A DNA stretch of 40,348 nucleotides, taken from NCBI GenBank assembly GCA_903904515.1, contig CAIVCR010000010.1, positions 1 through 40,348 of the forward strand. Reading direction: 5' to 3'. The stretch comes from an uncultured Bacteroidia bacterium. GTDB lineage: Bacteria; Bacteroidota; Bacteroidia; Bacteroidales; Prolixibacteraceae. Every line of letters starts with the position of its first letter. Within the stretch, counting starts at the first letter, position 1. The position numbers and the translations under genes were made by a program. This document shows, piece by piece, positions 15,692-24,050 of this stretch. Under the pieces are notes generated by a model, which saw only the letters and a list, made by a program, of their open reading frames with translations, made no database searches and was not told where the DNA came from.

Positions 15692-16713
15692 ACAGAACTG
15701 TTAAATTGAAATATATATGCTTATTGGGTATATTTTTCATGTCGCTCTTGCTGGTAAACGGTCAGGAGATCAGGCTGAAAACTGCTCTTGAACATGACTC
15801 GATCTGGTTGGGAGATCAGATTAAGTTGCTGGTTGTCGTTGAGCAGGAGGCCGGAGCGAAAGTTATATTTCCCCAATTGCCCGATTCTATTCAGAAGGTT
15901 GAAGTGCTGAAAAGATCAAAAATAGATACTTCCAAGGTTGCAGGTACCCGAATTCAGTTGAAGCAAACCTATCTGATTACCTGCTTCGACAGCGGTGCCC
16001 ATTATATCCCCTCATTCTATTTTAAGGTAAAACATGGAGAAATAACCGATTCACTTAAAAGCAATAGTTTAATCCTGTTTGTAAAATTCCCGCCGGTAGA
16101 CCTGAAAAAGGGTCCTGTGGATATTAAAAAACCATTTACCGCGCCCGTTACATTTAAGGAGATCGCCCCATGGCTGCTTGCTATTATTCTGCTTGCCGCT
16201 CTTGTATTTTTGGTGATCTATGCTATAAGCCGTAGAAATAAAAACAGACCGCTGTTTCAAAGACCTCCCAAGCCCAAATTACCCCCTCATATAATTGCTT
16301 TACAGGAGTTGGATAAATTAAAAAATGAGAATTTGTGGCAACAGGAGAAAGTTAAGGATTACTATACGAGGCTTACCGACATTATCCGGATTTATATCGA
16401 AGAGCGATTTGTGATGGCTGCCATGGAGCAGACAACACCCGAGATTCTGAGTGGATTTAAAGAACTGAAGGCGCAAATCGATACCAAATCGATCCTCGAA
16501 CTAAAAGAGATCCTCGAATTGGCAGATCTTGTGAAGTTTGCGAAGCTCACACCACTTCCGGACGAAAATTTCAATATGCTTTCGAATGCCTATCTTTTCG
16601 TTAAGGAAACGACAAATGAGGTAGTCAATGAGATTCCTGAACCCGTTAAAACGGTTCAAAAGGAGGATGTTACTGTCGATTTGAAAGCTAACAAAGAGGA
16701 AAATCAGTTATGA
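15688..16713 (+). CDS. BatD-like membrane protein between DUF58 and BatA
   Basis: This is a 341 aa protein with an N-terminal signal sequence (about 1-25, cut near NGQ), an extracytoplasmic beta-rich domain with IWLGDQIKLLVVVEQEAG similar to the start of BatD, one membrane segment (about 160-181) and a cytoplasmic tail rich in charged residues. Proteins in this position of Bacteroidota bat operons are often left unnamed. It overlaps both neighbours by four bases, which ties its synthesis to DUF58 and BatA. Its exact role is unknown; a partner in a membrane-bound vWA complex is inferred from context. Confidence 0.75.
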   Translation: MNRTVKLKYICLLGIFFMSLLLVNGQEIRLKTALEHDSIWLGDQIKLLVVVEQEAGAKVIFPQLPDSIQKVEVLKRSKIDTSKVAGTRIQLKQTYLITCFDSGAHYIPSFYFKVKHGEITDSLKSNSLILFVKFPPVDLKKGPVDIKKPFTAPVTFKEIAPWLLAIILLAALVFLVIYAISRRNKNRPLFQRPPKPKLPPHIIALQELDKLKNENLWQQEKVKDYYTRLTDIIRIYIEERFVMAAMEQTTPEILSGFKELKAQIDTKSILELKEILELADLVKFAKLTPLPDENFNMLSNAYLFVKETTNEVVNEIPEPVKTVQKEDVTVDLKANKEENQL

Positions 16714-17702
16714 ATACTATCATATTTGCAAAACCTGAACTGTTTTATCTGTTGTTTGGGTTAGTTCCAATGATTGTCTGGTATATTCTGCGTCAAAAAA
16801 AGTCGAAGGCAAGTATTCAGATCAGCTCGATTGAGGCTTTGCGAAAAACGCCTCTAACCTGGAAGCACGCCTTACGTCATGCTGTCTTCGTGCTCCAAAT
16901 TGGGGTGCTGACACTATTGATAGTTTGTCTGGCGAGGCCGCAATCCTCCGACAGCTGGCAAAACCAGACTGTCGAAGGAATTGACATTATGATCGCACTT
17001 GACTTGTCGAGTTCAATGCTTGCACGCGACTTTCAGCCCAACAGACTTGAAGCAGCAAAAGCAGTTGCTACAAAATTCGTATCGGGGAGGCAATACGACA
17101 GGATCGGATTAGTGGTCTTTTCTGCTGAAAGCTTTACCCAATGCCCCCTTACCACTGACCGGGCTGTTTTGATTAACCTTTTCCAGGATCTGCAAAGCGG
17201 AATGATCGAAGATGGAACAGCTATCGGACTCGGACTCGCCAATGCCGTTTCGAGGTTAAAGGATAGCGAAGCAAAATCACGCGTAATTATTCTGCTAACC
17301 GACGGGGAGAATAACAGGGGAGAGATTGCGCCAATTACTGCGGCTGAAATTGCAAAAACTTTTGGCATAAGGGTTTACACAATCGGAATTGGAACAATAG
17401 GAACAGCTCCTTTCCCGGTTCAGACCCCCTTTGGTGTCCAGATGCGTGACATGGAGGTAAAAATCGATGAGAAAACGTTGCAGGATATTGCCAACACTAC
17501 CGACGGGAAATACTTCCGTGCTACCAACAATAAGACATTGATTGAAGTTTATAAAGAGATCGACCGGTTGGAACGGTCGAAGATTGAAAATAAAGAGTTC
17601 AGCAAAAAGAATGAGGAATATCGCAGGTTTGCCCTCGGAGCCCTTATCCTTGCGCTGCTGGCTTTAATTCTGCAATTCGCAGTTTTCAGGCACATTCCGT
17701 AA
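16710..17702 (+). CDS. batA: BatA, membrane-anchored von Willebrand A protein
   Basis: Bat proteins are named after Bacteroides aerotolerance, where the operon improves survival under oxygen exposure; the mechanism is unsettled. Two membrane segments precede the vWA domain (about 11-27 and 57-75), the MIDAS motif D98-x-S100-x-S102 is intact, and a third membrane segment lies at the C-terminus (about 305-327). The 330 aa length is typical. It starts with a four-base overlap with the preceding gene. Its paralogue BatB follows after 24 bp and the two could form a heteromer. Confidence 0.92.
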   Translation: MNTIIFAKPELFYLLFGLVPMIVWYILRQKKSKASIQISSIEALRKTPLTWKHALRHAVFVLQIGVLTLLIVCLARPQSSDSWQNQTVEGIDIMIALDLSSSMLARDFQPNRLEAAKAVATKFVSGRQYDRIGLVVFSAESFTQCPLTTDRAVLINLFQDLQSGMIEDGTAIGLGLANAVSRLKDSEAKSRVIILLTDGENNRGEIAPITAAEIAKTFGIRVYTIGIGTIGTAPFPVQTPFGVQMRDMEVKIDEKTLQDIANTTDGKYFRATNNKTLIEVYKEIDRLERSKIENKEFSKKNEEYRRFALGALILALLALILQFAVFRHIP

Positions 17703-17726
17703 AGGAATCAGAAAAAAAATTGAGTT

Positions 17727-18767
17727 ATGGAATCATTTAGATTTGCACATCCGGAATATTTCTATTTACTGCTGGTCATTCCGGTGTTCGTAGTCTTGTT
17801 TATACTTTCAAGGTTAAACAGACTTCGCTCATTGCGTCTGTTCGGCGACAGGGCCTTAATAGCCCAGCTTATGCCTAGTGTATCAGGCAACCGTCCATTT
17901 ATTAAATTCACACTATGGATGTTGGCATTAGCCTTTATCATCGGTGCACTGGCACAGCCACAGTTCGGATCAAAACTTGTGACTTCGAAACGCAAAGGTG
18001 TTGAATTGATTATTGCACTTGATGTCTCGAACAGTATGATGGCCGAGGATATAAAACCGAACAGGCTTGAGCGGGCCAAAAGGGCCATTGCCAAACTGAC
18101 TGAAAGGCTTCGTAACGATAAAATCGGTTTGATAGTTTTTGCCGGTCAGGCCTACGTCCAGCTTCCGATCACCACCGATTATGTCTCAGCCAAATTGTTT
18201 CTCGACGCTATAAATACCAGCATTGTGCCGGTTCAGGGAACAGCCATTGGTGCGGCGATTCAAATGGCCATGAAATCATTTACACCTGAATTTACAGGAA
18301 GTAAAGCGGTAATCGTAATCACTGACGGTGAAAATCATGAAGATGACGCGGTTGGTGCAGCGAAAGAGGCGCAGGAGAAAAAAATCATCGTTCATACGAT
18401 TGGTATGGGACTCCCGCAGGGGGCACCAATCCCGGTAGGTGGAACCGGAAGCAGAGATTTTCTGAAAGATAAGCAGAATAACATTGTCGTTACAAAACTT
18501 GACGAAAACATGTTAACCCAGATTGCTACGGCAGGTGGAGGAACCTATATCAGAGCCAATAATGCCGAGGTTGGCTTAAATAATCTTTTCAATGAAATCG
18601 AAAAAATGGAGAAATCGGAACTGAATTCACGCGATTATTCTGAATATAATGATCAGTTCCCCCTGTTTATTCTGCTTGCCCTTATTTTGATCCTGATCGA
18701 TTTTATGATTCTCGACCGGAAAAACAAATGGCTTCGAAATTTCAGGCTGTTTGGAAACCAAAAATGA
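17727..18767 (+). CDS. batB: BatB, membrane-anchored von Willebrand A protein
   Basis: This is a paralogue of BatA with the same plan: N-terminal membrane segments (about 11-28 and 60-76), a vWA domain with MIDAS D99-x-S101-x-S103, and a C-terminal membrane segment (FPLFILLALILILIDFMIL). Its 346 aa fit the family. It begins at an ATG with a purine-rich stretch upstream. Its TGA overlaps the preferred ATG of batC. It probably works with BatA at the cytoplasmic membrane, which is inferred from operon structure. Confidence 0.92.
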   Translation: MESFRFAHPEYFYLLLVIPVFVVLFILSRLNRLRSLRLFGDRALIAQLMPSVSGNRPFIKFTLWMLALAFIIGALAQPQFGSKLVTSKRKGVELIIALDVSNSMMAEDIKPNRLERAKRAIAKLTERLRNDKIGLIVFAGQAYVQLPITTDYVSAKLFLDAINTSIVPVQGTAIGAAIQMAMKSFTPEFTGSKAVIVITDGENHEDDAVGAAKEAQEKKIIVHTIGMGLPQGAPIPVGGTGSRDFLKDKQNNIVVTKLDENMLTQIATAGGGTYIRANNAEVGLNNLFNEIEKMEKSELNSRDYSEYNDQFPLFILLALILILIDFMILDRKNKWLRNFRLFGNQK

Positions 18768-19543
18768 GTACTGTGATGAAGAAAATAATATTATTCCTGC
18801 TGATAGTTGTCATTGCCCTTGGGGCCTTTGCACAAAAAGAACGAAAATTCATCCGTGAAGGAAACGGCTATTACAATGATGGACTGAAAGATACTACCAA
18901 GCTTGATACCATAAGTTTTGGAAAAGCGGAAGTTGCCTACCGAAGGGCATTGCAACTAAAGCCAGACGATTTCAAATGGCAGTTCAATCTTGCAAATTCC
19001 ATTTACAAACAAAACAAGCCTGATCAGGCAGCCTCTGAATTCGAAAAACTTGCCGATAAAACAAAGGACCCGGTCGAAAAAACGTTTGTCTATCACAACC
19101 TTGGAAATTCATTGCTTGCTCAGAAAAAATTTGACCCAAGCATTGAAGCCTATGAAAAAGCGTTACGAATCAATCCTAATGACCCTGAAACCAAGTACAA
19201 CCTGGCTTACGCCATGAAGATGAAGAAGAAAGATCAGGATCAAAAGAAGAAGGATCAGGATAAAAAGGACAAGGATAAGGATAAAGACAAGGATAAAAAA
19301 GATCAGAACAAAGACAAGGATAAAGATAAAAAGGATCAGAATAAAGATAAGGATAAACAGGATCAGAATAAGGACCAGGATAATAAGGACCAGAAACAGC
19401 AGCCTCAGCAGAATAAGATCTCCAAACAGAGTGCTGAGCAGATGTTAAAAGCTCTTGAGAATGATGAAAAACAGACTCAGGAAAAAGTAAAAAAAGCACA
19501 GGCACAGCGGGCTGAGAAAATTAAAGTAGATAAAAACTGGTAA
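18764..19543 (+). CDS. batC: BatC, TPR protein with long Lys/Asp-rich tail
   Basis: The frame is open from 18728, but the ATG at 18764 is chosen because it overlaps the batB stop by four bases like other junctions in this operon; MKK at 18776 is an alternative. A signal peptide (FLLIVVIALGAFAQ) is followed by two or three TPR units and then by a low-complexity tract of repeated KDKD, KKDQ and NKDK words (about 19218-19400) and a Gln-rich stretch. The protein is therefore exported and probably periplasmic or membrane-associated through its partners. The tract is prone to length change by slippage. Confidence 0.87.
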   Translation: MSTVMKKIILFLLIVVIALGAFAQKERKFIREGNGYYNDGLKDTTKLDTISFGKAEVAYRRALQLKPDDFKWQFNLANSIYKQNKPDQAASEFEKLADKTKDPVEKTFVYHNLGNSLLAQKKFDPSIEAYEKALRINPNDPETKYNLAYAMKMKKKDQDQKKKDQDKKDKDKDKDKDKKDQNKDKDKDKKDQNKDKDKQDQNKDQDNKDQKQQPQQNKISKQSAEQMLKALENDEKQTQEKVKKAQAQRAEKIKVDKNW

Positions 19544-19592
19544 GGAATAACTATTTTTGAATATTATTGTTAATAAAATATATAAAGACGTT

Positions 19593-21395
19593 ATGAGTCT
19601 AAAGCATATCTACCTTTTAGTATGTGTTTTACTATTAAGTTTACCCGGGTTTTCCCAGCAGGTGAGCTTTACAATGGAGGCACCTAAAATAGTGGAACTT
19701 GGTGAACAGTTCCGGCTTGCTTTCACTTTAAATGCGAAGGGCCAGAATCTAAAACTGCCTGAATTATCTGATTTCGATGTACTTATGGGGCCATCAACAT
19801 CGCAGAGCAGCTCTTTTCAAATCATAAACGGGGTGAGTTCCCAATCGGTATCATTCTCTTATCTCTTCATTCTGAGGGCAAAGAAAGATGGCAAGTTTAC
19901 TGTTAATCCCGCATCTATCAATGTTAATGGAACGACAGTGACCTCAAATTCACTCACCATTGAAGTTGTCAAAGGGTCAGCAAAACCTGCCGGAGGGGGA
20001 ACAGAACAGCCTACTACAACTCCGGGAAGTGTCCAGAAATCTGATCTTTTCGTCAAATTAATTATTGATCGCAAAAATTTGTACAAAGGCGATCATGCCA
20101 TGGCTACGATCAAGATTTACTCAAAGGTTAATCTGAATGGATTTGAGGATATCAACCTGCCCAGTTTTGAAGGATTCTGGTCGCAGGACGTAGCCCTACC
20201 GCAACAGATCTCACTTCAGCGGGAATCCTACAATGGTGAGATTTATAACGTTGGCACATTAAAGAAAACACTTTTATTCCCTCAGCAAACCGGAGTAATT
20301 ACGATTGGGAAAGTAAAAATTGATTGCATTGTCCAACAACGGGTGAAACAACCCAAAAGCTTCTTTGACGATTTCTTCGATAACTTCGCCAATGTTAAAG
20401 CGACTGTCACAAGTGATCCTGTAATTGTCACAGTAAATCCTTTACCTTCGGGTCCGGCCGATTTTTCAGGAGCTGTGGGGCGCTTTGACCTCCGTTCATC
20501 GATCACCTCAACCAACGTCAAGGAGAACGACGCAATTACGCTGCGAATTGATGTCAGCGGCAACGGAAATATCAAGCTGATCAATGCTCCAAAATTAAAA
20601 TTACCAGCTGACTTTGAGGTCTACGATCCAAAGACACAAAGCAATTATAACGCCACTGCGGAGGGTCTTACAGGAAATATATCGTTTGAATATCTATTCC
20701 TGCCCCGATTTGCAGGGGATTACACCATCCCACCGGTTAATTTTGTCTATTTCGATCCTGTTGCCGGAAGGTACGCTACAAAATCATCCCAGGAGTTTAA
20801 AATTCACGTTGCCAAAGGCGATGGGTCATCTTCCAAATCGGTAACGAGTTCAGTCTCTAAAGAGGATGTAAAATACCTTGGCAAAGACATCCGGTTTATC
20901 AAACAGGGAAATATCGAGTTAAAGCCCAAGGGGGAAGTATTTTTTGGAAGTTTTGGCTTCTACCTGATCTATCTGATTGGGGCATTAGGTCTTTTAACAC
21001 TTTACCTTTTCTACCAAAAACGGATCCGCGAAAATGCCAATGTGGCCCGGGTGAAAAATAAGAAAGCTAGTAAGGTGGCCTTGCGCAGATTAAAAGAGGC
21101 AAGCCTTCATCTGAATAACGGCGCGACGGAGAAGTTCTACGAGTCGGTTACACGTGCATTCTGGGGTTACCTGAGTGACAAGATGACTATTCCATTTGCG
21201 GAATTAAACAAGGAAAAGGCTTCTTCCGAACTGGCAAATCATAAAGCCACGGAAACAGTGATAACCCGTTTTATTCAGATTCTCGACACCTGTGAATTTG
21301 CCCGGTTTGCACCTGGCGAAGCAAACCAAAAGATGCACAATATCTACGACGAAGCATGTGATGTAATGAGTCAGATGGAAAAGGAGATCAACTGA
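19593..21395 (+). CDS. batD: BatD, large extracytoplasmic protein with membrane anchor
   Basis: The frame opens with a TTG at 19557, but the ATG at 19593 gives a clean signal peptide (MSLKHIYLLVCVLLLSLPGF). The 600 aa product has a large beta-rich extracytoplasmic region with repeated Ig-like stretches (VSFTMEAPKIVELGEQF; ITLRIDVSGNGNIKLI), a membrane segment at about 454-475 and a cytoplasmic helical tail. This is the usual BatD architecture. It lies between batC (49 bp gap) and batE (14 bp gap). Catalysis is not known for the family; a structural role in the Bat complex is likely. Confidence 0.9.
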   Translation: MSLKHIYLLVCVLLLSLPGFSQQVSFTMEAPKIVELGEQFRLAFTLNAKGQNLKLPELSDFDVLMGPSTSQSSSFQIINGVSSQSVSFSYLFILRAKKDGKFTVNPASINVNGTTVTSNSLTIEVVKGSAKPAGGGTEQPTTTPGSVQKSDLFVKLIIDRKNLYKGDHAMATIKIYSKVNLNGFEDINLPSFEGFWSQDVALPQQISLQRESYNGEIYNVGTLKKTLLFPQQTGVITIGKVKIDCIVQQRVKQPKSFFDDFFDNFANVKATVTSDPVIVTVNPLPSGPADFSGAVGRFDLRSSITSTNVKENDAITLRIDVSGNGNIKLINAPKLKLPADFEVYDPKTQSNYNATAEGLTGNISFEYLFLPRFAGDYTIPPVNFVYFDPVAGRYATKSSQEFKIHVAKGDGSSSKSVTSSVSKEDVKYLGKDIRFIKQGNIELKPKGEVFFGSFGFYLIYLIGALGLLTLYLFYQKRIRENANVARVKNKKASKVALRRLKEASLHLNNGATEKFYESVTRAFWGYLSDKMTIPFAELNKEKASSELANHKATETVITRFIQILDTCEFARFAPGEANQKMHNIYDEACDVMSQMEKEIN

Positions 21396-21409
21396 TAATT
21401 AAGTAAGAA

Positions 21410-22204
21410 ATGAAAAGTGAAAAATTCAATATGAAAAACTTAATCAGAAAATATAGCTTATTACTGGTAGTTGTTTTTGCCTGCCTTATCGCAAACGGGC
21501 AGTCATCAGCAATGAGTGATTCGGTTGCAGCAGCCAATCAGCTTTACAATGCGGCCAAATACCAGGATGCCATCAGAAAATACCAGTTTGTTGTAGCACA
21601 GGGATTTGAATCCGCTGAATTATATTTCAACCTTGGAAATGCCTTCTATAAAACCGGCAATGCTACCTATTCGATCTTAAATTACGAAAGAGCGCGTAAA
21701 TTAGCCCCAAACGATGAAGATATCCGTTACAATCTGGATCTTGCACATACCCAGATTGTTGACAATATCGTCACAATACCTGAACCTGGCTTCCTCCGCT
21801 GGTGGAAACAGATGATCAACTCTCAATCCATAAATTTCTGGGGAACATTGAGCATCATCACGTTCTTCGCGTTTTTGTCCTTATTCGGATTATTCCTCCT
21901 TGCAAGATCATATCGTATAAAACGGCTCGCCTTTTGGTTTTCTGTCGCAGCTGTTTCAATATCCGCAATTACCTTTGGTTTTGGTTCGCACCTGACCTCT
22001 AAATTGATAAATCACAATTCTGCAGTAATTACCGACCGCAGCGTTCGGGTAAAGGCCTCTCCAAGTGAAACAGGAACTGAGCTGTTTATTGTCCACGAAG
22101 GGATTACAGTTCAATTGACCGACAAACTCGGTGAATGGGTAAATGTCAGTCTTCCCGACGGGAATAAAGGGTGGGTTAAGGAATCGTCAATGATCAGGAT
22201 ATAA
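21410..22204 (+). CDS. batE: BatE, TPR and SH3-like membrane protein
   Basis: This is the last gene of the bat operon. It has a signal peptide, a TPR pair (about 40-105), two membrane segments (around 140-165 and 170-190) and a C-terminal SH3-like domain (RSVRVKASPSETGTELFIVHEG ... GWVKESSM, shown in parts). The order TPR-TM-TM-SH3 identifies BatE. The ATG at 21410 is used; ATG 21431 begins the signal peptide proper and is a plausible alternative. The stop lies about 11 bases before an inverted heptamer-repeat element. Confidence 0.9.
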   Translation: MKSEKFNMKNLIRKYSLLLVVVFACLIANGQSSAMSDSVAAANQLYNAAKYQDAIRKYQFVVAQGFESAELYFNLGNAFYKTGNATYSILNYERARKLAPNDEDIRYNLDLAHTQIVDNIVTIPEPGFLRWWKQMINSQSINFWGTLSIITFFAFLSLFGLFLLARSYRIKRLAFWFSVAAVSISAITFGFGSHLTSKLINHNSAVITDRSVRVKASPSETGTELFIVHEGITVQLTDKLGEWVNVSLPDGNKGWVKESSMIRI

Positions 22205-22215
22205 AATAAATTAAA

Positions 22216-22326
22216 AATGAAAGAATGAAAAATGAAAAATGAAGAATGAAGGAATGAAAAATGAAAATAAATTCTTAATTCCTTAATTCTTTAATTCTTA
22301 ATTCCTTCATTCTTAATTCCTTCATT
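22216..22326. repeat. Inverted pair of 7/8-base word arrays, AATGAAR dialect (element B)
   Basis: The left arm (22216-22268) repeats words such as AATGAAA and AATGAAGG; the right arm (22272-22326) repeats the complementary type, TTCTTAA and TTCCTTCA, and includes copies of the 15-mer TTCTTAATTCCTTCA found at 1845-1919. The right arm ends exactly where the ATG of the next gene begins, so that gene has no recognisable ribosome-binding site. The transcript could fold into a long A-U-rich hairpin between batE and the hydrolase gene. Confidence 0.75.
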
Positions 22327-22950
22327 ATGAACCTCGTCGACCTTACTCATTCGATCCGGCACAACAGCCCCGTTTTCCCGGGAGATGAACCAACGCAACT
22401 TGTACAGGTTCGATCGATAGAAAACGATGGGTTTACCAATTTCAGGTTAACCTCCGAAATGCATGTCGGGACACATCTGGATGGACCGTTTCATAAAATA
22501 TCAGACTCCCCATTAGTTTCAGATCTTCCGCTTGACCGTTTTACCGGAATCGGAGTGTTAATTGATGTCAGGGGGGAAAATCAGATTGCATTTAGGGAGT
22601 CCTACCGCACTTTAATTCCTGAAAAGAGTATCATACTGTTCTATTCTGGTTTAAGTGACCGTTTCGGCGAAAAAGAGTACTTTTTAACCTACCCGGACCT
22701 GACGGAAGAACTTGCAGGTTTTCTGGTTGAGCAACGGGTAAAAATGGTTGGTCTTGACTGGTGTTCACCCGATCATCACCCCTACCCGATTCATGAAATT
22801 CTATTGGGGAATAATATCCTGATCCTTGAAAACCTGACGAATCTGCATCAACTCCTGAATATACCCAATTTCGAAGTGTTTGCATTCCCGTTGAAAATTG
22901 AAGCCGACAGTTCGCTGGTGAGGGTTGTGGCCAGGTTGATTGAGTGCTAA
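22327..22950 (+). CDS. Cyclase-family (kynurenine formamidase-like) metal hydrolase
   Basis: This 207 aa protein belongs to the PF04199 cyclase family. The metal-binding HxGTHxD motif is complete (H46, H50, D52), with a further histidine at 56 and the late motif LDWCSPDHHPYP. Members hydrolyse amide or ester bonds (N-formylkynurenine formamidase, arylformamidase and others), and the substrate cannot be told from sequence. No tryptophan-degradation gene is nearby. The ATG directly abuts repeat sequence, and the stop overlaps the first bases of a strong hairpin. Confidence 0.85.
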   Translation: MNLVDLTHSIRHNSPVFPGDEPTQLVQVRSIENDGFTNFRLTSEMHVGTHLDGPFHKISDSPLVSDLPLDRFTGIGVLIDVRGENQIAFRESYRTLIPEKSIILFYSGLSDRFGEKEYFLTYPDLTEELAGFLVEQRVKMVGLDWCSPDHHPYPIHEILLGNNILILENLTNLHQLLNIPNFEVFAFPLKIEADSSLVRVVARLIEC

Positions 22951-22999
22951 AAGTGAGCGGGTGACTGTCCATTACCTGAATAGTCACCCGCTCACTTTT
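22949..22999. terminator. Perfect 18-bp stem between convergent genes (element H)
   Basis: Arms at 22949-22966 and 22982-22999 are perfectly complementary, with GTGAGCGGGTGACT as the GC-rich core and A4/T4 at the ends; the loop is 15 bases. It separates the cyclase-family gene from the converging TonB-domain gene and could terminate both. The left arm begins inside the cyclase TAA. Its words (GTGAGCGG, GTGACT) are nearly the same as those of the structure after ilvC at 26089-26150. Confidence 0.8.
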
Positions 23000-23022
23000 A
23001 AAAAATCTATTTAAGTTTTAAC

Positions 23023-23742
23023 CTAGTTCCCCAATACCCGTTTCAATTCAGCATATCCATTCATTTCAATAAGGCTCTCGTTAAATCCATTCGCTTCCAG
23101 GCCACCCAGATTCTTAATTCTGATCCAGTCGCGCAAAGCTCCATCCTTATCACCAAGTTCAAAACGGGACAATCCCCTTAAAGCTAACATACCTGTTTCA
23201 TTGGGCAGAAGCATTAATCCTTTATCAAAATATTTCAATGCCTTTTTAGCATTTTGCTGTTTGAACAACATTTTTGCTCCATTGGTAAAATATTTCCTGC
23301 CCAAATCATAAAAACTCAACGGTAAATCCTCCAGTTTGAAAACAATGGAGACCACTTTTTCCATCGCTCCGGGAATTCCATTGTTCTGACCAGACTTCCA
23401 CATTCCGTTGGTAGTAAATAATGTTCTGATTACTTCTTCATCAATCGCCCGTGAAACGCTGTTGATAATTTTAATGTTTGCTATTTCTCCATTTGTAGTA
23501 ACCATAAACTTCACAACTTCAGTACCCTGTTGCATGAGTTCTTTGGCACGTTCAGGATAAGTAACATTCTTCCTAAGATAGCTTTCTATCGTGGGAAATT
23601 TCTCTTCAATACTAGGAACAAGCCTTTTTATTCCCATAAATTCTGGTGGAGTAGAGGTAATCTGCTCCCCTGTTTTTTGATTTTGTCCAAATGTGATAAT
23701 TGAACCGAACAAACACAAAATGATAATAATTGTTGTTTTCAT
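23023..23742 (-). CDS. Secreted TonB C-terminal-like domain protein with TPR
   Basis: A signal peptide (MKTTIIIILCLFGSIITFG) is followed by a TonB C-terminal-like domain (about 45-135: YPERAKELMQQGTEVVKFMV, then INSVSRAIDEEVIRTL) and a short TPR-like tail. There is no N-terminal membrane anchor or proline-rich linker, so it is not a classical energy transducer; such stand-alone periplasmic domains are frequent in Bacteroidota and of unknown role. It lies downstream of the frameshifted AraC/TPR regulator on the same strand, 308 bp away, and may be its target. Confidence 0.75.
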   Translation of the reverse strand: MKTTIIIILCLFGSIITFGQNQKTGEQITSTPPEFMGIKRLVPSIEEKFPTIESYLRKNVTYPERAKELMQQGTEVVKFMVTTNGEIANIKIINSVSRAIDEEVIRTLFTTNGMWKSGQNNGIPGAMEKVVSIVFKLEDLPLSFYDLGRKYFTNGAKMLFKQQNAKKALKYFDKGLMLLPNETGMLALRGLSRFELGDKDGALRDWIRIKNLGGLEANGFNESLIEMNGYAELKRVLGN

Positions 23743-23854
23743 AGCTTTAATTTTTAAATGTTAATACAAATTTTTAAATCCGAAATCAAACCAATTTATC
23801 TTTCTTTCGTCACTGTAAAATTCGGCTAAAAATCATGGGAGGGCATACCAATTT

Positions 23855-23878
23855 CGTTATCAAAGAATTTTGATAACG
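23855..23878. promoter_or_regulatory. Perfect palindrome CGTTATCAAA-GAAT-TTTGATAACG, possible operator
   Basis: Ten-base arms pair perfectly around four bases. There is no T run after either arm, so an intrinsic terminator is unlikely. It lies 113 bp upstream of the TonB-domain gene, where a regulator-binding site would be expected. The AraC-type gene next door is the obvious candidate, although AraC sites are usually direct repeats. Confidence 0.4.
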
Positions 23879-23998
23879 TTAAAATTGTTTCGATTTCGAA
23901 TACTCTGTATTCAATTTCGACAGACCAATTTCATTTTCTATCTTGGGCTTTCAAAAATGTCAATTAAACAAAAGGAATGGAGGTAATGGGAATGGAAG

Positions 23999-24017
23999 GC
24001 ACGAATCTGATTCGTGC
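23999..24017. repeat. GCACGAATC palindrome downstream of the AraC/TPR gene
   Basis: Nine-base arms (23999-24007 and 24009-24017) pair perfectly around a single base. It lies 34 bases past the regulator's stop codon and lacks a T run. It looks like a small dispersed repeat or a message-end hairpin. Confidence 0.5.
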
Positions 24018-24050
24018 GATTATGGAAGTTATAGTAGCGGAGCATTGGTC

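Larger units (their letters stand above)
23743..24050. other. 308-bp gap with two perfect palindromes
   Basis: There is no credible gene here. The stretch contains a CGTTATCAAA/TTTGATAACG palindrome (23855-23878) and a GCACGAATC/GATTCGTGC palindrome (23999-24017), each listed separately. It should carry the promoter of the TonB-domain gene, but I see no full TAnnTTTG box. A purine-rich tract (23971-23997) lies between the palindromes. Confidence 0.6.

Noticed and set aside
19176..19505. 109-residue minus-strand frame rich in Tyr/Pro/Ser
   Set aside because: Antisense of the Lys/Asp-rich low-complexity tract of batC; the composition mirrors the repeat and does not suggest a gene.
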